From the NCBI RefSeq assembly GCF_001704415.2, contig NC_030817.1, positions 50,887,550 through 50,951,549 on the forward strand: DNA of 64,000 nucleotides, in the 5' to 3' direction. Of this stretch, positions 45,735-59,679 are shown piece after piece; the stretch's first letter is position 1, and the number at the start of each line of letters is the position of its first letter. A program made the translations under genes and the position numbers. Origin of the DNA: Capra hircus (lineage: Eukaryota > Chordata > Mammalia > Artiodactyla > Bovidae). The notes under the pieces were generated by a model. It was not told the DNA's origin. It saw only the letters and a list, made by a program, of their open reading frames with translations, and did no database searches.

Positions 45735-45960
45735 AAGTTAAATGTGAGTGCTTGTATGTTCCAGGCACTGTTTCAGACACTTTACATGTAGTAGCTCAAT
45801 TAATCCTCAAAAATATCACATGAGGTAGGCAATGTCGTCATTCCCATTTCATAGATGAGGAAGTAGAAGCTCAGAGATGCAAAGGAACTGGCGCTCAGTA
45901 AGGGACGCAGCGGAGTCGGGGTCCAAAACTGATGCAGTCTGGTACCTACTTGTATGTAAC
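45735..45960 (-). mobile_element. MIR SINE, well preserved
   Basis: Antisense MIR almost full-length: CAGGCACTGTTTCAGACACTT, CTCAATTAATCCTCAAAAATA, TTTCATAGATGAGGAAGTAG, then CGGAGTCGGGGTCCAAAACT. The open frame at 45877-46065 arises from it. Confidence 0.85.
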
Positions 45961-46439
45961 AGACTAGAGTTCTGGGGCAGTTTCCTTATGGCTGCACAAC
46001 CTTTAAGTGGCCAAGTGAACTGTTTTAAAATAAATTATTTAAAAATGTTTCTTCCCAAGAGGTAGCTTCCTTCATAACTTGGTCCCAACCAATCTTTCTG
46101 GTCTCATCTCTGGCCATTCCTAAGGATCTAAGCCAGAATAACATCCATAGTACAATACCATGTACATAAATGAAAAACAGACAAAATAATACTATTTCCC
46201 CATCAAAGATATATCTGTATCTAAACATAGGCTGGAATGGATGCTTGTGGTCAAACAGGAGGAGTCTTGCACAGACCAGTGTCTTACAGTGTGCCATCTA
46301 ATGAGGAGTATAATAATTTAAAATCTGTGGATCTAAGTTCCTCCCTAGTGATTCTCTAGACTAAAACCACACCTAATTCTAAATATGTTATGAACTTTTA
46401 TAAGGATCTTTCAATATAAACATACTTTTTCACCTGATA

Positions 46440-46715
46440 AAACATTAGAATCTTAGTCATCCTTCAAAACTCAATTCAAACACGACCTCTTGGTAAAGCC
46501 TTCCCAAATCCCTTCAGACAGAGCTAAATGCAGTCCTCTGGCTTCTGCCTAGTACTATAACATCATAAACTATTTTATCTCTGGTCAAAGGTATCCGTCC
46601 ACTACTAAACTGTTCCCTCCTTAAGGACAAATACTATGTCACTATGTCATTTTTATTTTTGTTATCTCCAGTACCTAGAAAAGGAACAGTGAAATAGCAG
46701 TTGCTCAATAAATGT
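46440..46715 (+). mobile_element. L2 LINE 3' end
   Basis: Sense L2: CATCCTTCAAAACTCAATTC, TGGTAAAGCCTTCCCAAATC, TGTTCCCTCCTTAAGGACAA and CAGTTGCTCAATAAATGTTA, in consensus order. Confidence 0.85.
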
Positions 46716-47241
46716 TAGGTGTGCATGTGTATCATATGAGAAAGAAGTACTTTCTGAAAACAAAAAGTAAAACAATGTATGTTTTGAATTCCAGGAGTCA
46801 AAATTCTTGCAACTCAAGAATCATGTTCATCTACCCAGGGAAGCTGGTCCCTCAGCTGACACTGAACAGCATCTCACTAACACCATATGCTTCCTACTCT
46901 TTCTTGTTTGAACTGAGGTTATGATAATCAACCTTCATCCAGAATACGGTTTTAGATACACACTGTGACCACTGAGACAATGGAATTATTTACTTACCTA
47001 GGAAGACTGCTGAACCACAGTACCCTGCCAGTGAAAGTGGTTCAGAAGGAACTACTTTCCTCTGGGGCCTTGGGCCATAACACTGGAATTCTCTTGACTG
47101 ATCTGACACCTGCAGAACCAAACTGGAATTTCAGTCTCCTCCTTTGACCACTACCAATTATGCAGTGTGGCCATTTTATAGCTCATTATTTAGGCTGACT
47201 ACACCTAGAGGCTATTTATAAGAGGATACTACTTTAACAGT

Positions 47242-47846
47242 GTCAGACTTTATTTTGGGGGGCTCCAAAATCACTGCAGACGGTGACTGCAGCCATGAAA
47301 TTAAAAGACGCTTACCCCTTGGAAGAAAAGTTATGAACAACCTATATAGCATATTCAAAAGCAGAGACATTACTTTGCCGACTAAGGTTCGTCTAGTCAA
47401 GGCTATGGTTTTTCCTGTGGTCATGTATGGATGTGAGAGCTGGACTGTGAAGAAGGCTGAGCGCCGAAGAATTGATGCTTATGAACTGTGGTGTTGGAGA
47501 AGACTCTTGAGAGTCCCTTGGACTGCAAGGAGATCCAACCAGTCCATTCTGAAGGAGATCAGCCCTGGGATTTCTTTGGAAGGAGTGATGCTAAAGCTGA
47601 AACTCCAGTACATTGGCCACCTCATGCGAAGAGCTGACTCATTGGAAAAGACTGTGATGCTGGGAGGGATTGGGGGCAGGAGGAGAAGGGGACGACAGAG
47701 GATGAGATGGCTGGATGGCATCACCGACTTGATGGACGTGAGGCTGAGTGAACTCTGGGAGTTGGTGATGGACAGGGAGGCCTGGCGTGCTACGATTCAT
47801 GGGGTCGCAAAGAGTTGGACACGACTGAGCGACTGAACTGAACTGA
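47242..47846 (+). mobile_element. Young BovB LINE, 605 bp, perfect duplication
   Basis: 5'-truncated BovB with perfect 14-bp duplications ACTACTTTAACAGT at 47228-47241 and 47847-47860. The coding frame is open for 198 codons to its natural stop at about 47836 (SDFILGGSKITADGDCSHEI to AKSWTRLSD). Ends CTGAACTGAACTGA. Little decay, hence recent. Confidence 0.95.
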
Positions 47847-47860
47847 ACTACTTTAACAGT

Positions 47861-50170
47861 CCTGTTTTCTTCCACAGTGAAAGAAGGAAGACTAGGTGAA
47901 GTGCTTGTATTCTGGTCCTGGTTTCACACTAAATGTTCAGCAAGTCTCCCACCTTCCCCAGCCTTCTCTCATCAAGAACACCAGGCTTGGTGACCAAAGA
48001 CAGGCTCATCCATGGTGTCTGTGATACAAATCTTCCGCCCAGCCCCTTGGCAGACATTCATAATTGACTGTGACACTTCCCAGTTGAACTCCTGAATACT
48101 TTTCAGCATGGCACATTAGAAAGCTACTGCTAACTGAACGGAAGATGCCATCTCTAAGGACTTCCCAGTTCGGATACTCTGCCTATCTGAGGTACACACG
48201 TGTCCACTAGTGGGCGCTCAGTAAGAGAGTTTATCAGAGGTTCTGTGACTGCAGATTTGTCTTACTCCTTCTCTAAGTGCATGCTGGTGTTGAATAATAG
48301 TTAATAGATCTCCATGCCCATAAAAGAGTCCATCCTCCAGGGTAAAAGTTACTTCCTTTTCCAATTATGTCTAATACTTGAATATGCAACTAATGTACTA
48401 GAAAGATGTCATTTGAAAAAAAGTAAATTTAGGTGGAAAAAAGTCCTATAACAAACATTTTTAAACTTATGCAAAGTCACCACCAAGAACAACTGGAAAT
48501 AGCCCACTCACCCCCAACTGATGTTAGTTTCTTACTGTGAAATTATGCAGCATGCCAAGCTCATACTTCTGATATCCAAGTCTCATCAAAGCACTATTTT
48601 TAAATGCACTAATGAATTAACACTCTTTATTTTTTGGTCTAAATATAGTAGAGGCTGCTCTAATGAGGAAGAGAGAGATTCAAAGAACCAAAAGGGCCTT
48701 ACATACCGTCTATACTGAAGGAAATTGTTGTATTGTCAAGAAGGAGTAAAATGACTGGCCCATGGTCATACAGCCCATTAGTGGCTGAACGGGGACTGGA
48801 ATCCAATATCCTGATCTCCGGCCCAGGGCTTTTGCTAAATTTAAATTTTGTTTAGAAAGCAGATTTGATGGTTGACCAGGAAATATAAGCATCTCTTCCA
48901 CAATGCCTCTTCAAAATGATTCCGCATAAGGAATTTTGAGTCTTTTTTTCCTTCAGCACAATCAATATGGGGACAGCAAAAAACTTTTCCATTTTCTTTC
49001 TTGAAGGCAAAATGTGTTAGGGAAACAATGGTGGTTTACATCCCTAGTAGATTCCACTCAGAGGTGAGATCCTGAGGAGATTCTACATTCTCCTCACCTA
49101 CAGAAGCAGGAACTTCTGCCAGAGGATAGCAGCCACACTACTGTAATCCTCAGATAGAAAATTATTTTCCCAAGGCTTCTTAAAAAAGGGTTTGTGCACT
49201 TTTACAACCACAGAGCTGCATCTGAGGGTCCAGGAAGGGGACTTCAAAACCTATCCCTATCCTAAGGACTTCCCACAGAAGGGCTAGTTTTCAATATGCA
49301 GATGAAAAAGGAAATGGCCAACCTTGCCTGATTTAGGGGCTGGTTATAAGTTCACTGCATCAAAACAATTCCTTTTTCATATGTTCCTTTATCTGCCAAA
49401 TCTAGGTATCAAAACAGGCAACAAAATGCCAGTCTTTATGAAACGGTCACATCTATCTCTCAGTTACCTCACCAGCTAAGGGAATTAAAAGTACATTCAT
49501 AATGGCAGTTTATTAGGGACAGGCCACACAGAGAGTTGGACAAAACCTATAAGTACAATTTCGTTCTGTAATTATTTCATAGCATCCTAGAATTCTGGGA
49601 ACCTGGTCAGGAAATGTCATCTATTTCCCCATCTCACAAATTTTATTCCCTTCCTGGTGGAATGCTTTTAAGAACTCTAAAAAGGACAATTCTCCACGGG
49701 TCTTCTGCCAAACAGAAGTGTCCCTTCCCAAACCAAAAAGGAACAGACATCTCATGGCATTCAAGAGAAGTGGCCTGAAATATGAATGAAATATCTGGTT
49801 GTGTCCTTGGCTTTAAACAGTGAAGATTATAAAGGCAGGGTTTTTGAAAAGGCAGGCCAGTTCAAATTATTGGGTTGAATTTATATGATTTCTTTCAAAA
49901 GACACCATCAGGATAACAACATAATATGCAAGTCTCTTCTCCCCAGGACAAGTGTAGAGACTGAAGTTGCTTAATTAAATCAACAGTAATGATTAAATGC
50001 CATGAGGGTCATGTCTCTGTATGTGGAAAAAAAAAAAAAAGTAGGAAATTTACTGAGGACTGAGGTGACTAACCTTGCATGTACTTCTTTATCTTCCTTA
50101 TAGAACAAACCAGAATGGAAGTACTAGAGTTGAAAGATCTCCAGTTAAAATCAACCTGCCTTTTACCACT
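47861..50170. other. Unique intronic sequence with one MIR relic
   Basis: An antisense MIR relic lies at about 48720-48838 (GGCCCATGGTCATACAGCCCA, GGACTGGAATCCAATATCC). A 15-nt A run sits at about 50026-50040. No gene or young repeat otherwise. Confidence 0.6.
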
Positions 50171-50183
50171 TGTGTAAGCCTGA

Positions 50184-50386
50184 AGAAGTGAAGTGAAGTG
50201 AAAGTCGATCAGTTGTGTCCGACTCTTTGCAACCCCGTGGACTATACAGTCCATGGAATTCTCCAGGCCAGAACACTGGAGTGGGTAGTCTTTCCCTTCT
50301 CCAGGGGATCTTCCCGACCCAAGGATCGAACCCAGGCCTCCTGCACTGGGGTGGATTCTTTACCAGCGGGGTCACAAGGGAAGCCC
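50184..50386 (-). mobile_element. Bov-tA SINE with 13-bp duplication
   Basis: Antisense copy: GTGAAAGTCGATCAGTTGTG to GGGGTCACAAGGGAAGCCC. Perfect duplication TGTGTAAGCCTGA at 50171-50183 and 50387-50399. Recent. Confidence 0.95.
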
Positions 50387-50951
50387 TGTGTAAGCCTGAG
50401 CCATCTTAAATAAGACTTTCAAACTCTTTGAGCTTTGTTTCCTTTCCAGAAAAAGCAGTAGGCCTAGTCTTTGCAAGGCTACTGCACAATCAGGTGAGCT
50501 AAAATGTGAATGTGCCTAAGGCTTAGCTAGCTATGATGGAAGTTTCTCCCTTTCCTAAGTTCCTTGAAGAAAGGTCTCCCGGCAATATTTGGAGTCCCCC
50601 ACATTCTACAGGTTCTAACACACCATCTAACAGGCAGTCAGTATTCAGCAGATTTAATAAATCAAGTTATTGGGGAAAGAAGCAAAGATGGGATAAGGAA
50701 TTCAGACTGGCTGTCAACAGGAATTTGATTCTTTCACAAGCTGTAATTTGTTTTATAAATCTCAGCAGTTTCTTGGATAAAGATTCAAAACAGTGCACCT
50801 CAGCCACACAAGCCAAGCCATATCACTTGGCCACTTCTGCAGCAGGAGGATAATGGAGGATGAATCAGGTTTACCACACTTTCAGCCCACAGCAAAGTGG
50901 CCGTGACAACAGAGAGAGGCTGCCATGGATTTTCTAATTGTAGGATCTAAT

Positions 50952-51036
50952 CCCAGGGACAGAGGAGCCTAGTGGGCTGCCGTCTATGGGGTCGCACAGA
51001 GTCGGACACGACTGAAGCGACTTAGCAGCAGCAACA
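50952..51036 (+). mobile_element. Bov-A2 3' fragment
   Basis: Sense CAGGGACAGAGGAGCCTAGT to ACGACTGAAGCGACTTAGC, ending in CAGCAGCAA, the 3' end of a Bov-A2 element. Truncated at 85 bp. Confidence 0.9.
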
Positions 51037-54000
51037 AACCCCTGAGGAGTTCTCAAAGCAGCAGGTATTAATAGGAGTTAGGTGTAAATAATTTCCTATC
51101 CTCAATGAATCTTTGACGCAAAGCTGCCATGGTTTTATTTCAGTAATAAAAGGTTTTGTTTTTTAATAGCAAATGCTTCAGATGATCTGTATTAAATCCT
51201 GCAATAGACTATGCTTTGGAGAGTTGAATTTTACTCGACTTGCCACTACGCTGCTTTCGGTTCATCAAAGGAGAGTACCAAATAGCAAATCAATAACCAG
51301 ACTGATCTATTTATAGGAAAAAGTTCAATTACTTTTAATTAAGAGTAAAAAGTCGTCTGAGGACTTGTCATATGTTAGTTATCTCCTGATTGTTTCTTCT
51401 GACGTACTTCAAAGACATTTCGGTCAATAGGGTACAGACAGCACTATCACTGAACTACATGAAATTAAATTTCTATTGTTATAAAAAAATTATATTGATG
51501 ATCACCTCGGGATACTACCTTGCAAAGCTGGTAGCCTTTGAATATTTTAAACTAAGGTAATAAAGGTATTTTTAACTTAAAGGAAAAAAATCCTGACCTT
51601 ATTTACTTGCAATTAAGAGGTCACCTATATAAAATAAAACAAGCAAATGTCCAGATCACTTATGGAGTGAGGTGAGAAGCTTCCTATTGAAATATCTAGG
51701 TAGTCAGAGCAAAAGTGGTTCTCCTGTCTTCCATTCTTTGCTTTGCTTCACGCCAAAACATCTGGCTAAAAAGTGAAAAAACACCCAAATGGCACTGTAT
51801 AGGAAAACACCTAGATGATTGATTACATTTTTCACTTTAAAGTCAATGTTTTGATATAAAGACATGGCCTTTGTTCAATAGGTGTAATCGTTTACTGGCA
51901 AAAAGCATGGTTTTATAAAGCCTGTTTTGACAAGGACTAGTTTATCAATCTTAATTTTAATCAATTAACAGTTTTAAATAATAGACCCATTACTGTATGC
52001 CCTGAACCCCCTTATTCTGCATCCTAGGCTGAAAGGCAGGAAAAAGGAAAAGCCTTCATTAGAAAAGACTGCAAACTACACTTTCAAAGTATGCAGAAAG
52101 AACAAGGTCAGAGAAATGAGAAACCAGAGGCAACATTTTAAAATAGCTTTAAAATGTTAATCTAAATTGACTGTGCCAGAGTATTTTAAAATAAATGCTA
52201 TATGCCCAACATATTACACTAATACACAATGATTACACAAATTGTGTTAATGTTGTAAACAGAAGTAAGTTAGGACATTAGCAGAATTAGGTAGCCAAGA
52301 TCCACCCAGCTTCTCACATATCCATCTAACCTCAAGATCTGTTTCTGAAAGTGAAAGGACACTGATGAGAGTACAGAGACAAAAGATCATTAGTCATGTT
52401 CCCCAGAGAACAGTTCAGTTTGGGCAGCCTTCAGGACACAAGGCTAGAACCAAATGAACTGGGAGGTGAGGTATTCATTTCCCAGAATGAAGCTACTTGG
52501 ATCATTTAAAGGGCTCTGGATATAATTCCAAGAACCTGTGATACAAGTTAGGGTAGACCTAGTGTTGTAGTTGCTTCAGGACCCCAAGGGTTATGGTAAG
52601 GTTTCTCTTCCACACACCTAAACTGCCTAATTTCCCCAGCCTCCCTTAGTAATACCACCAGGTTTGACTAGCACCTATATTGAATCTCATGGAGGTTTTT
52701 TTGGTCATCTTAGGTGTCCTAAGATCAAATTCAGCCTCCCCACTGCTTTCAAACTATTTCTTTATGGATCAAATTTCTGCATATATCAAGACTGCTAAAT
52801 GGTGTGACTTAGGTGTGTTATTTGATCTTTCTATGGCTCAATTTTCTCATCTCTAAAAGGAGAAAATCAGCTCATCCAGTGGCTGGAAAGATTAAGTGAA
52901 GTACTGGATGGCTGAAAACCTGATACAGTGCACACTCAAATTTTTTATTCTGATTCTGAATGCAAATCATCAATTCAAGGCAATTTATTAATGCTTTTAA
53001 AACGTTACTCACTCCTTGTTCTGTGTTTATCTGTTCATTTATTCTTCTGTTGCCAGTAAGACCCCTTTGTCAAACCATGAGACACACAGGGCAAAAGGAT
53101 GGGAAAAGAAGGTAAAGATGGTGAAGGTCATTCAGCACACTGACTGGTCAGAATTTCTGATTGAGACCCTTTCCAGATTCAGCCATGAAGACAGTCTAAT
53201 GCTGGAATGTTCAAACTCACTACTGAAGCCTGGCTCTGACAGGGTCTGAGCAGTGGTGTGGGACAGATGCTTGGAGAAGAAACTTCAGGAAAGGCTTTAA
53301 GGCTTTCTGTCATCTTGAGAAAGCAGAATGTGACTTGATTTCTTTTTGTTTCTGCTTGGAAACAAATGTTCCTTTGCCTATCTTTCCTAGGTTTAATTAG
53401 TCTTCTGTCTTTCTCAGAATTCAGCCTGTTCATTTGCAAATGGAAGACATCAGAAAGGCTAGTGAGTGTGGGTGTTGGGGTGGGAAGGAGACTGAAGTGT
53501 TTATTTTCAAAGCCATGGGGGTCCCCATTTGAAAAAGCACCCAGCTTATCTCAATGTTTTTGTTTGTATGATTTTGAATTAAAAGGTTGGAGCAATTCAT
53601 TTAGGAGATTAAGCTGTCTTACAATGGGCCTAGTTGCCCTATTTATTTACTAGTATTGCTAGGGTTAAAAAAAGGTATTTCTACTATACTCATTTTCATT
53701 ATTCAAGTACAACAATTTTAAAGGATTCCTTTGGTCTTTGATTTTATTGCCAAGTAAATTTACATTAAAATGATATTTATTTGTTGGTCACAGATAAAAA
53801 TCACAAGCCATGCATGTAACAGTTTAGGGTTGTCGATCTGTTAAATATGAATTTCAGAAAAATAACAAATTAAATTTCAGTATAATAATGTCCCCAAATC
53901 ATGGGGCATACTTATATTAGAAAGTATTCATTATATATCAACAATTCAAATTTAACTAGATGCCCTATATTTTACCTGGTGACCCTACCAGGTTTTCATG

Positions 54001-56273
54001 GATGTTGTACACATTCCAAGGATGAAAACTGGGAGATAGTCCATGTTATTATTATATATTATATTTAAACTTGCTTCCTGCAGATCTGAAGTACTTCATC
54101 AGTCAGAATAATAATTCCCAGCTAATAAACAGATACCTCAGGAAATCAACTGAATTCTGACTACAGGATGAGACCTAGTTCTAACCACTAAAGCCCATTT
54201 CATTTATGGTAATTTTTCTCATTTATATAAAGTAAAACACAAAAGGGACAAATAATATCTTCAGTTGAATTAGAAGTTAATGTCACAAACTACTACATTT
54301 AACGACCAATCTCATCTCATTATGTTACAAAGCAAACATTCTGTGCAAAGAGGAGCTTGAAACGGCCCAGTGTATATCCTAAGGTTGAAGAGGTCTTTGA
54401 ACCAATAAATGAGTGTTTTTTCCACAAGAGACTAAACATTTGCTTGTGACGTTAAACAAACAACAAGCTGAATTTTATATTGCACAACTATTTTCAAGTG
54501 TCTGTTGATAAAAATAAATAAATAGTGCACAGTTACTAGATTTTTTCTTTCAGTTAAAATATTTGTCCACAACTTAAATGTCAGCAAATTTTTTCAAACA
54601 TAATTATATCTATTTTGTATTTAAGTAATTAAATTCTTCTTTGCTCTTGGTCATTACAAATATACAGAAAGGTCTGTATGCCTGATGCCTTCCCTACCCT
54701 GAGAATTAAACTGTCATATTTGTAGTAATTCATTCCTAAAAGTCCTGAGTTAATAAAATGTGAATTAATGAGCCTAGTTGAGGATACCTTATAGAGTCAA
54801 TTTCATTATCTTAAAGTCACATCTAATATTTAGAATGCAATTTTTTTTTGTAGACCTAAAATCACCTTAATTTTTCTTTCTTTTTCAAAATAGTTACCAT
54901 CCCAGAAAAGGGGTGGACGGAGAAGACATCAAATGAAAAGCTCAAGTTAACCTTCAGTATTTGGTGAAGAAATTCCTTTTTGCTATTTACATAAAATATA
55001 AGAAAAGTCTTGCTAGGATGTGATTTTGAAATAAATCTCATGTTGGGGTTAAGGCTTGCTAAGAAATGCCACTGAAAGCTGCCACTTGACCCGGAATTCC
55101 TCTACAAGGAAAACTAGCCACAACTACATGTGAGACTTATAAGAGAAACTGCCGGAATGTCAACTTCATTTGCAGCAGCCCCATATGGCCTGATCACTCT
55201 CCCTGGCATGATAAATCACTGGCAGAATCCTTACCTTCCTACGTTTGATCTCTGCTCCGCAAGATGTGGTTTTGATGTGAAGAACTCCAGATCTCTTGGG
55301 TCAGAGACAAATAGCAGTGGCCCTGACCTGCAAAGTGCTAAGTCTCTATTAGACTCAAGTGAAAAGCCGTAAGCTTCTGACAAGTTCCCTCTCCACACAG
55401 TTTACCCGACCCACTGTGGTTTTCATGAGCTGAGGTTGACAGAGAAGCTGCCAAAATCCTTTGGCAGAAAAGTGCCAACAAGCCCTTTTTTCCTACCACC
55501 ATTACCAAGTATTAAAATCAATGTTTCCTAAGACTTTAAGGAAGAATTCTCTTGGGAGTTACTAATCGAATTTCTAGTACTCTAAGTGTTCAGTAAACAC
55601 AAAAATTTTTTATTTCCAGTGGATCTTTATGACACCGCTAATCACTCATTTATATAACTAGAGTCATTAACAGAAACTTCTATGGACTACTTTTTGGTAA
55701 TTATAAGGACATCCTTGGGAAAATATTTTTTACAACCACTGTTCTGAGTGAAAATCTGGGGTCCCAGAAAGCCTGTAACTAGATGCACAAACAAGTTTGG
55801 TATTTTCCTTCTGATCTCATAATCCCAAATTGGGATCCAGGAAATTAAAGAGTTCTGAAGAGTCAGGGTGGGATGAAGAAATCTTACGACTCATCTAGTC
55901 ATATTCGTAAGTACTACATGGGTTAGTAAATAGGCATCTTATTCTGTCCTATCACTTTATAAGTAATAAAAGTTTGGTCCAAGGAATTTAAGTAACTTAA
56001 TCAGTATCACAAAACATTTTCAGAGTCTGGTATAGAAGGAAGCACTCAATAAGTGATTAATTTGTTCATTCAGTAATTCAGGGTGTATTTACTGTGTGCC
56101 TGCATATACAAGAAACTGCTAAACGAGCACACATCCCTGGCAGAGCTGGGACCAGAACACAGATCTTCTAGTGCAGAGTCCCCTGCCTTGTTCACTACTC
56201 TACAGCACACCTGAGGGGCTTCTATTTCAATGAAAGGGACAAGTAAGCGGGAGTGGAGGAGGGGATTTTTCCA
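51037..56273. other. Unique intronic sequence
   Basis: It is largely free of young repeats. A sense MIR relic lies at about 52790-52935 (GGTGTGACTTAGGTGTGTTA, CTATGGCTCAATTTTCTCAT). Small open frames (53016-53249, 53179-53439, 53366-53653, 55130-55372) have no recognisable product and no supporting signals. No gene seen. Confidence 0.55.
51200..52000. promoter_or_regulatory. Candidate intronic regulatory block
   Basis: Repeat-free sequence with clustered AT-rich homeodomain or bipartite-type sites: AAATCAATAACC near 51290, CTTTTAATTAAGAG near 51332, CTCCTGATTGTTTC near 51383 and TTTTAATCAATTAAC near 51955. The basis is base pattern only; conservation was not tested. Confidence 0.2.
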
Positions 56274-56322
56274 TTAGAGAAAGAGAGACGGAAGGAGGGA
56301 GGGAGAGAGAGAGAGAGGGAAT
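56274..56322. repeat. GA-rich low-complexity tract
   Basis: Purine-only run of GAGA/GGAG type, about 49 nt. Confidence 0.9.
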
Positions 56323-59300
56323 ATGCATATGTTTTCTCTAAAGAGAGAAAGCTATTTATTTCAAAACACTTTACCCTGGAATTCACTTTCTAGTCCCAGA
56401 TTTTTGTCTATTAGTAACTCTGCAAATGGATCAGACAATATTATTTTCTATTAACAGTATTCATCCATGTATGCATTTATACAAACGCAAAGATGTGTTG
56501 GACCATACTTTGTGCCAAAGCTGCGATGATAACAGTTTTTATGAAAATCTGAATCCAAGAAGTAGCCTAGGCAATAAGTAACAGTCGGACCCCTTGATGT
56601 GACATTATCAAACACACAAGTTATATACAGCAGTAATAATAAAGATCTGAAATAAATCTTAAAAAACACATGTGAAAGGTTTCTCCCTTTGTGTTCAGAA
56701 ATTGTGTTCAGAAGTCATTTGTGACTATAAAAATAACAGGCAGAATCACTTCAAAAATTGTAAGACAAAAAAATGATGTGAGATTTTAGCTGGCTGTAAT
56801 GATGATGAGTTCAAGCAAAAACTGTGCTATCATTTTAGCGGCTGCATTATTTCAACAGCTATCCCACTACACTCTCACAATTAAAGACACTCATAAATAA
56901 GCTCTTCATTAGCTCTCTGTAGAACCAAGTCACTGACTTTACCAGTGTTCATAAAAGCAGAATGTTGGTTTCTTTTTTAGCTAAATGTAGTTTATGTACT
57001 CATATTTGTACATACATGTCTATGCTTAATGTTGAGCAATCATCTCTCTCCTTAATTTGGATCATCAGGAGTTCCAAAAAATCACTGCATTTTATGTACT
57101 TTTCTTTATTTCTTCTCTGTTGGAATTCCCGGTAATGATACCAGAATGTGGGCAAACCTCATTAGTCTTCCTGCTGTTTACAAGACAGGATTTATGCTCA
57201 ATGTGCTGAACACAATGACACATATCACTAAGTGGCTACAGCCACCACCCAGGCTCTCATCTGAGAAATTTTTCACAGGGTACAAATACCTATCAGAATG
57301 GAGAAACATGGAAGAGCAATTACAGCCAACACGTGTAGTCTTTTAAGAGTACCTAATAAATACCCATTTGTGAAGGTTAATTTAATGCAACCTAGGCTGT
57401 TATCTGGAATAGTATATGTCACCAATTCAATCCATTAAGTAATTACTAAATTCTCAAGAGGGCTCACAGAAGTCAAATGTGGTTATTCCAGGTTCATTGC
57501 TTCTGGTCTCCCTAGGGACCATTCAGGCCAACAGCTGGAAGAGCTGACTACAAAGGTTCCCAGGCACAACTAACCATTTTTATGAAAACAGGTAAATGAG
57601 TCTAACCAAGGAATGAGGGTCATCAAGGGTTTGTCTGAGAGGAATACTTTGGGAAGGAGAAGAGAAGCACAAATGTGTAAAAAATTTTATAGGAGATGAA
57701 AATGGAAAGAAGAAGGGGTGTCTGGCTGGGAAGTAGCAGATAAAGAGAAATGCTTTCTCTCTAAAAGTGAAGACAGAAGTCTGGAGATTATAATCTGGCT
57801 TAAGGGCAATAACTTGACAGTTGTTTCTTTAGATAGGATTTCTGAGCCATTTCCAACGAAACATTAATTGTGTATCCCAATCACTACCAACTTCTGTCAC
57901 CGAAACTCTGTTGAAATTTGAAAACTGCACTTTATTTCTCTATTCTGCATCCCTGCTGAAGTGACATGGAATAGATGGATCCAAACAAGTCAAGTCTTAG
58001 CGAGAAACGGTTGCTCGTAAAAGGCAAGATACAACATATCCACCCTGCTCTTCTAAGTCAAGTGCCTCTCCCACACCGTTTACAGTCAAGTAACACAAAG
58101 TGATGGCTTATTCATAGTGGGAGAGAAAAATCTGAAAGACTGTGAAATATATTCACTTTCAACAGTCTCATTAATCCTCACTCCCAAGTGGATCTGAAAT
58201 AACCATACCAAAGAAAAGCACTTTTTGACTGAAAAAACAAACAAGCAGGTGTTATTAAGGGCCGTGCGTGACTTAGCCAACCAGTGAGAATCCAAAAATA
58301 CAATTCTTTCCCATAGCCTATGGAATCACATCTACCCAGGTGACTCATACACCAAACGCTGATTGCATCAACTGTTTGTTTGAACACAGTCTCTCATCTT
58401 TATGTCAGGCAGAAATTGTGGCTGATGATAGCTATGGCAATACCAACTGGACTTAAGGTTGGGATTTATAGTCAGAGAACTGGGTTTGGGATTATCTTGT
58501 AAAATATTTAGCAGAGCTTTAGGCTAATAATTCAATTATTATTATTATTATTATTTGGTCTTTGTTGTGGTTTTTGTGCTTGTTCTTGTTATGAGGAGGG
58601 AAGGAAAAGGATTATTTGAGGCTTAGAAGAGCCACCTACAGCTAAAATTAATTAACGTTAATATGCTTGATTGTACCATTTATAAAATGGGATGTTAACA
58701 GAATAGTCACATAATAGGACTGCCACAAGTAATCACTGTGAAAGTACTTTGGAAACTGTAGTATTACTAATGAAAGGATAATATGTTAATTAAGAAAGTA
58801 TTAATCAAAAGATAATTCATTGCTATTAGTAGCTATCAGTGATAAAATATAACAAGTATTCACTCAACAAATACTTTCTAAGCATTCATTTATACTGTAA
58901 GACACTAAATTAGAGGCTTCCACATACCAACATGAATAAAAGTTTATAATCTAGTACAGATTAAGAGTAGACGAGTACACAGAAAAATATAATACAAGGC
59001 AAAAACTGCACATTTTAGTAGCAGTACAAACAAGTAACAAGGACTTTCAGAGATCATACTCATGCTAAAAATTAATAAGTGTTGAGCCAACTCCGTTAGG
59101 TATTATATACATAAGATGCCTCGAAGGACTAGATCCAGTTTTAAGGTTGGAGAATTTCATTCTTCAGTTGGTTCTTTAGAATTAGAGGCACACATGCACG
59201 GATCAAATAACTGACGAAATCCAAATACAATGGTGAATGTGTAACACCAGCTTTGAGTTTAAAACACAATGAGCTCAAATATTAACAAAATATAAAGTGA

Positions 59301-59679
59301 TGTTATTTTCAAGCCCAGCATGAAGGAATAATTTAAATTCTCTAAACTAATAGGATGAAGCACAGTACTGAATCAGTTAATCAAGAAAAAGGTCTATTAG
59401 ATGTTAGTTTTCACATTATAGTAACCATCACCTTTCCATTTTTCTCCAGTCCCAAACACAAAGGGCACACAGTGAAGAATTCTGGACCTCTTAATCTTAG
59501 TCCTAAATTGCATAGAATACAGTTTTAACTTTCTTTATACAGTAATATTGTTTGATTTTCCTCTATGTTACAGTGTTCATCCTTAACATTTATCTGTATC
59601 ATTATATACAAACAAATAGCAATTATAGATGAATTAAGACACAAATGCAAAAGGTAAAATTTGTAATAATAAAAATAAA
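56323..59679. other. Unique intronic sequence
   Basis: It holds an (ATT)n run at 58533-58555 and a weak sense MIR 3' part at about 58670-58770. Otherwise unassigned. Open frames at 56451-56669, 57146-57346 and 58086-58387 show no family resemblance. Confidence 0.55.

Noticed and set aside
47240..47836. 198-codon plus-strand open frame as a gene
   Set aside because: It coincides with a BovB copy; the product is the BovB C-terminal region.
1496..51036. Many similar ~200-bp repeats as a CRISPR-like or satellite array
   Set aside because: They are dispersed Bov-tA/Bov-A SINEs in both orientations with individual duplications and no regular spacing.
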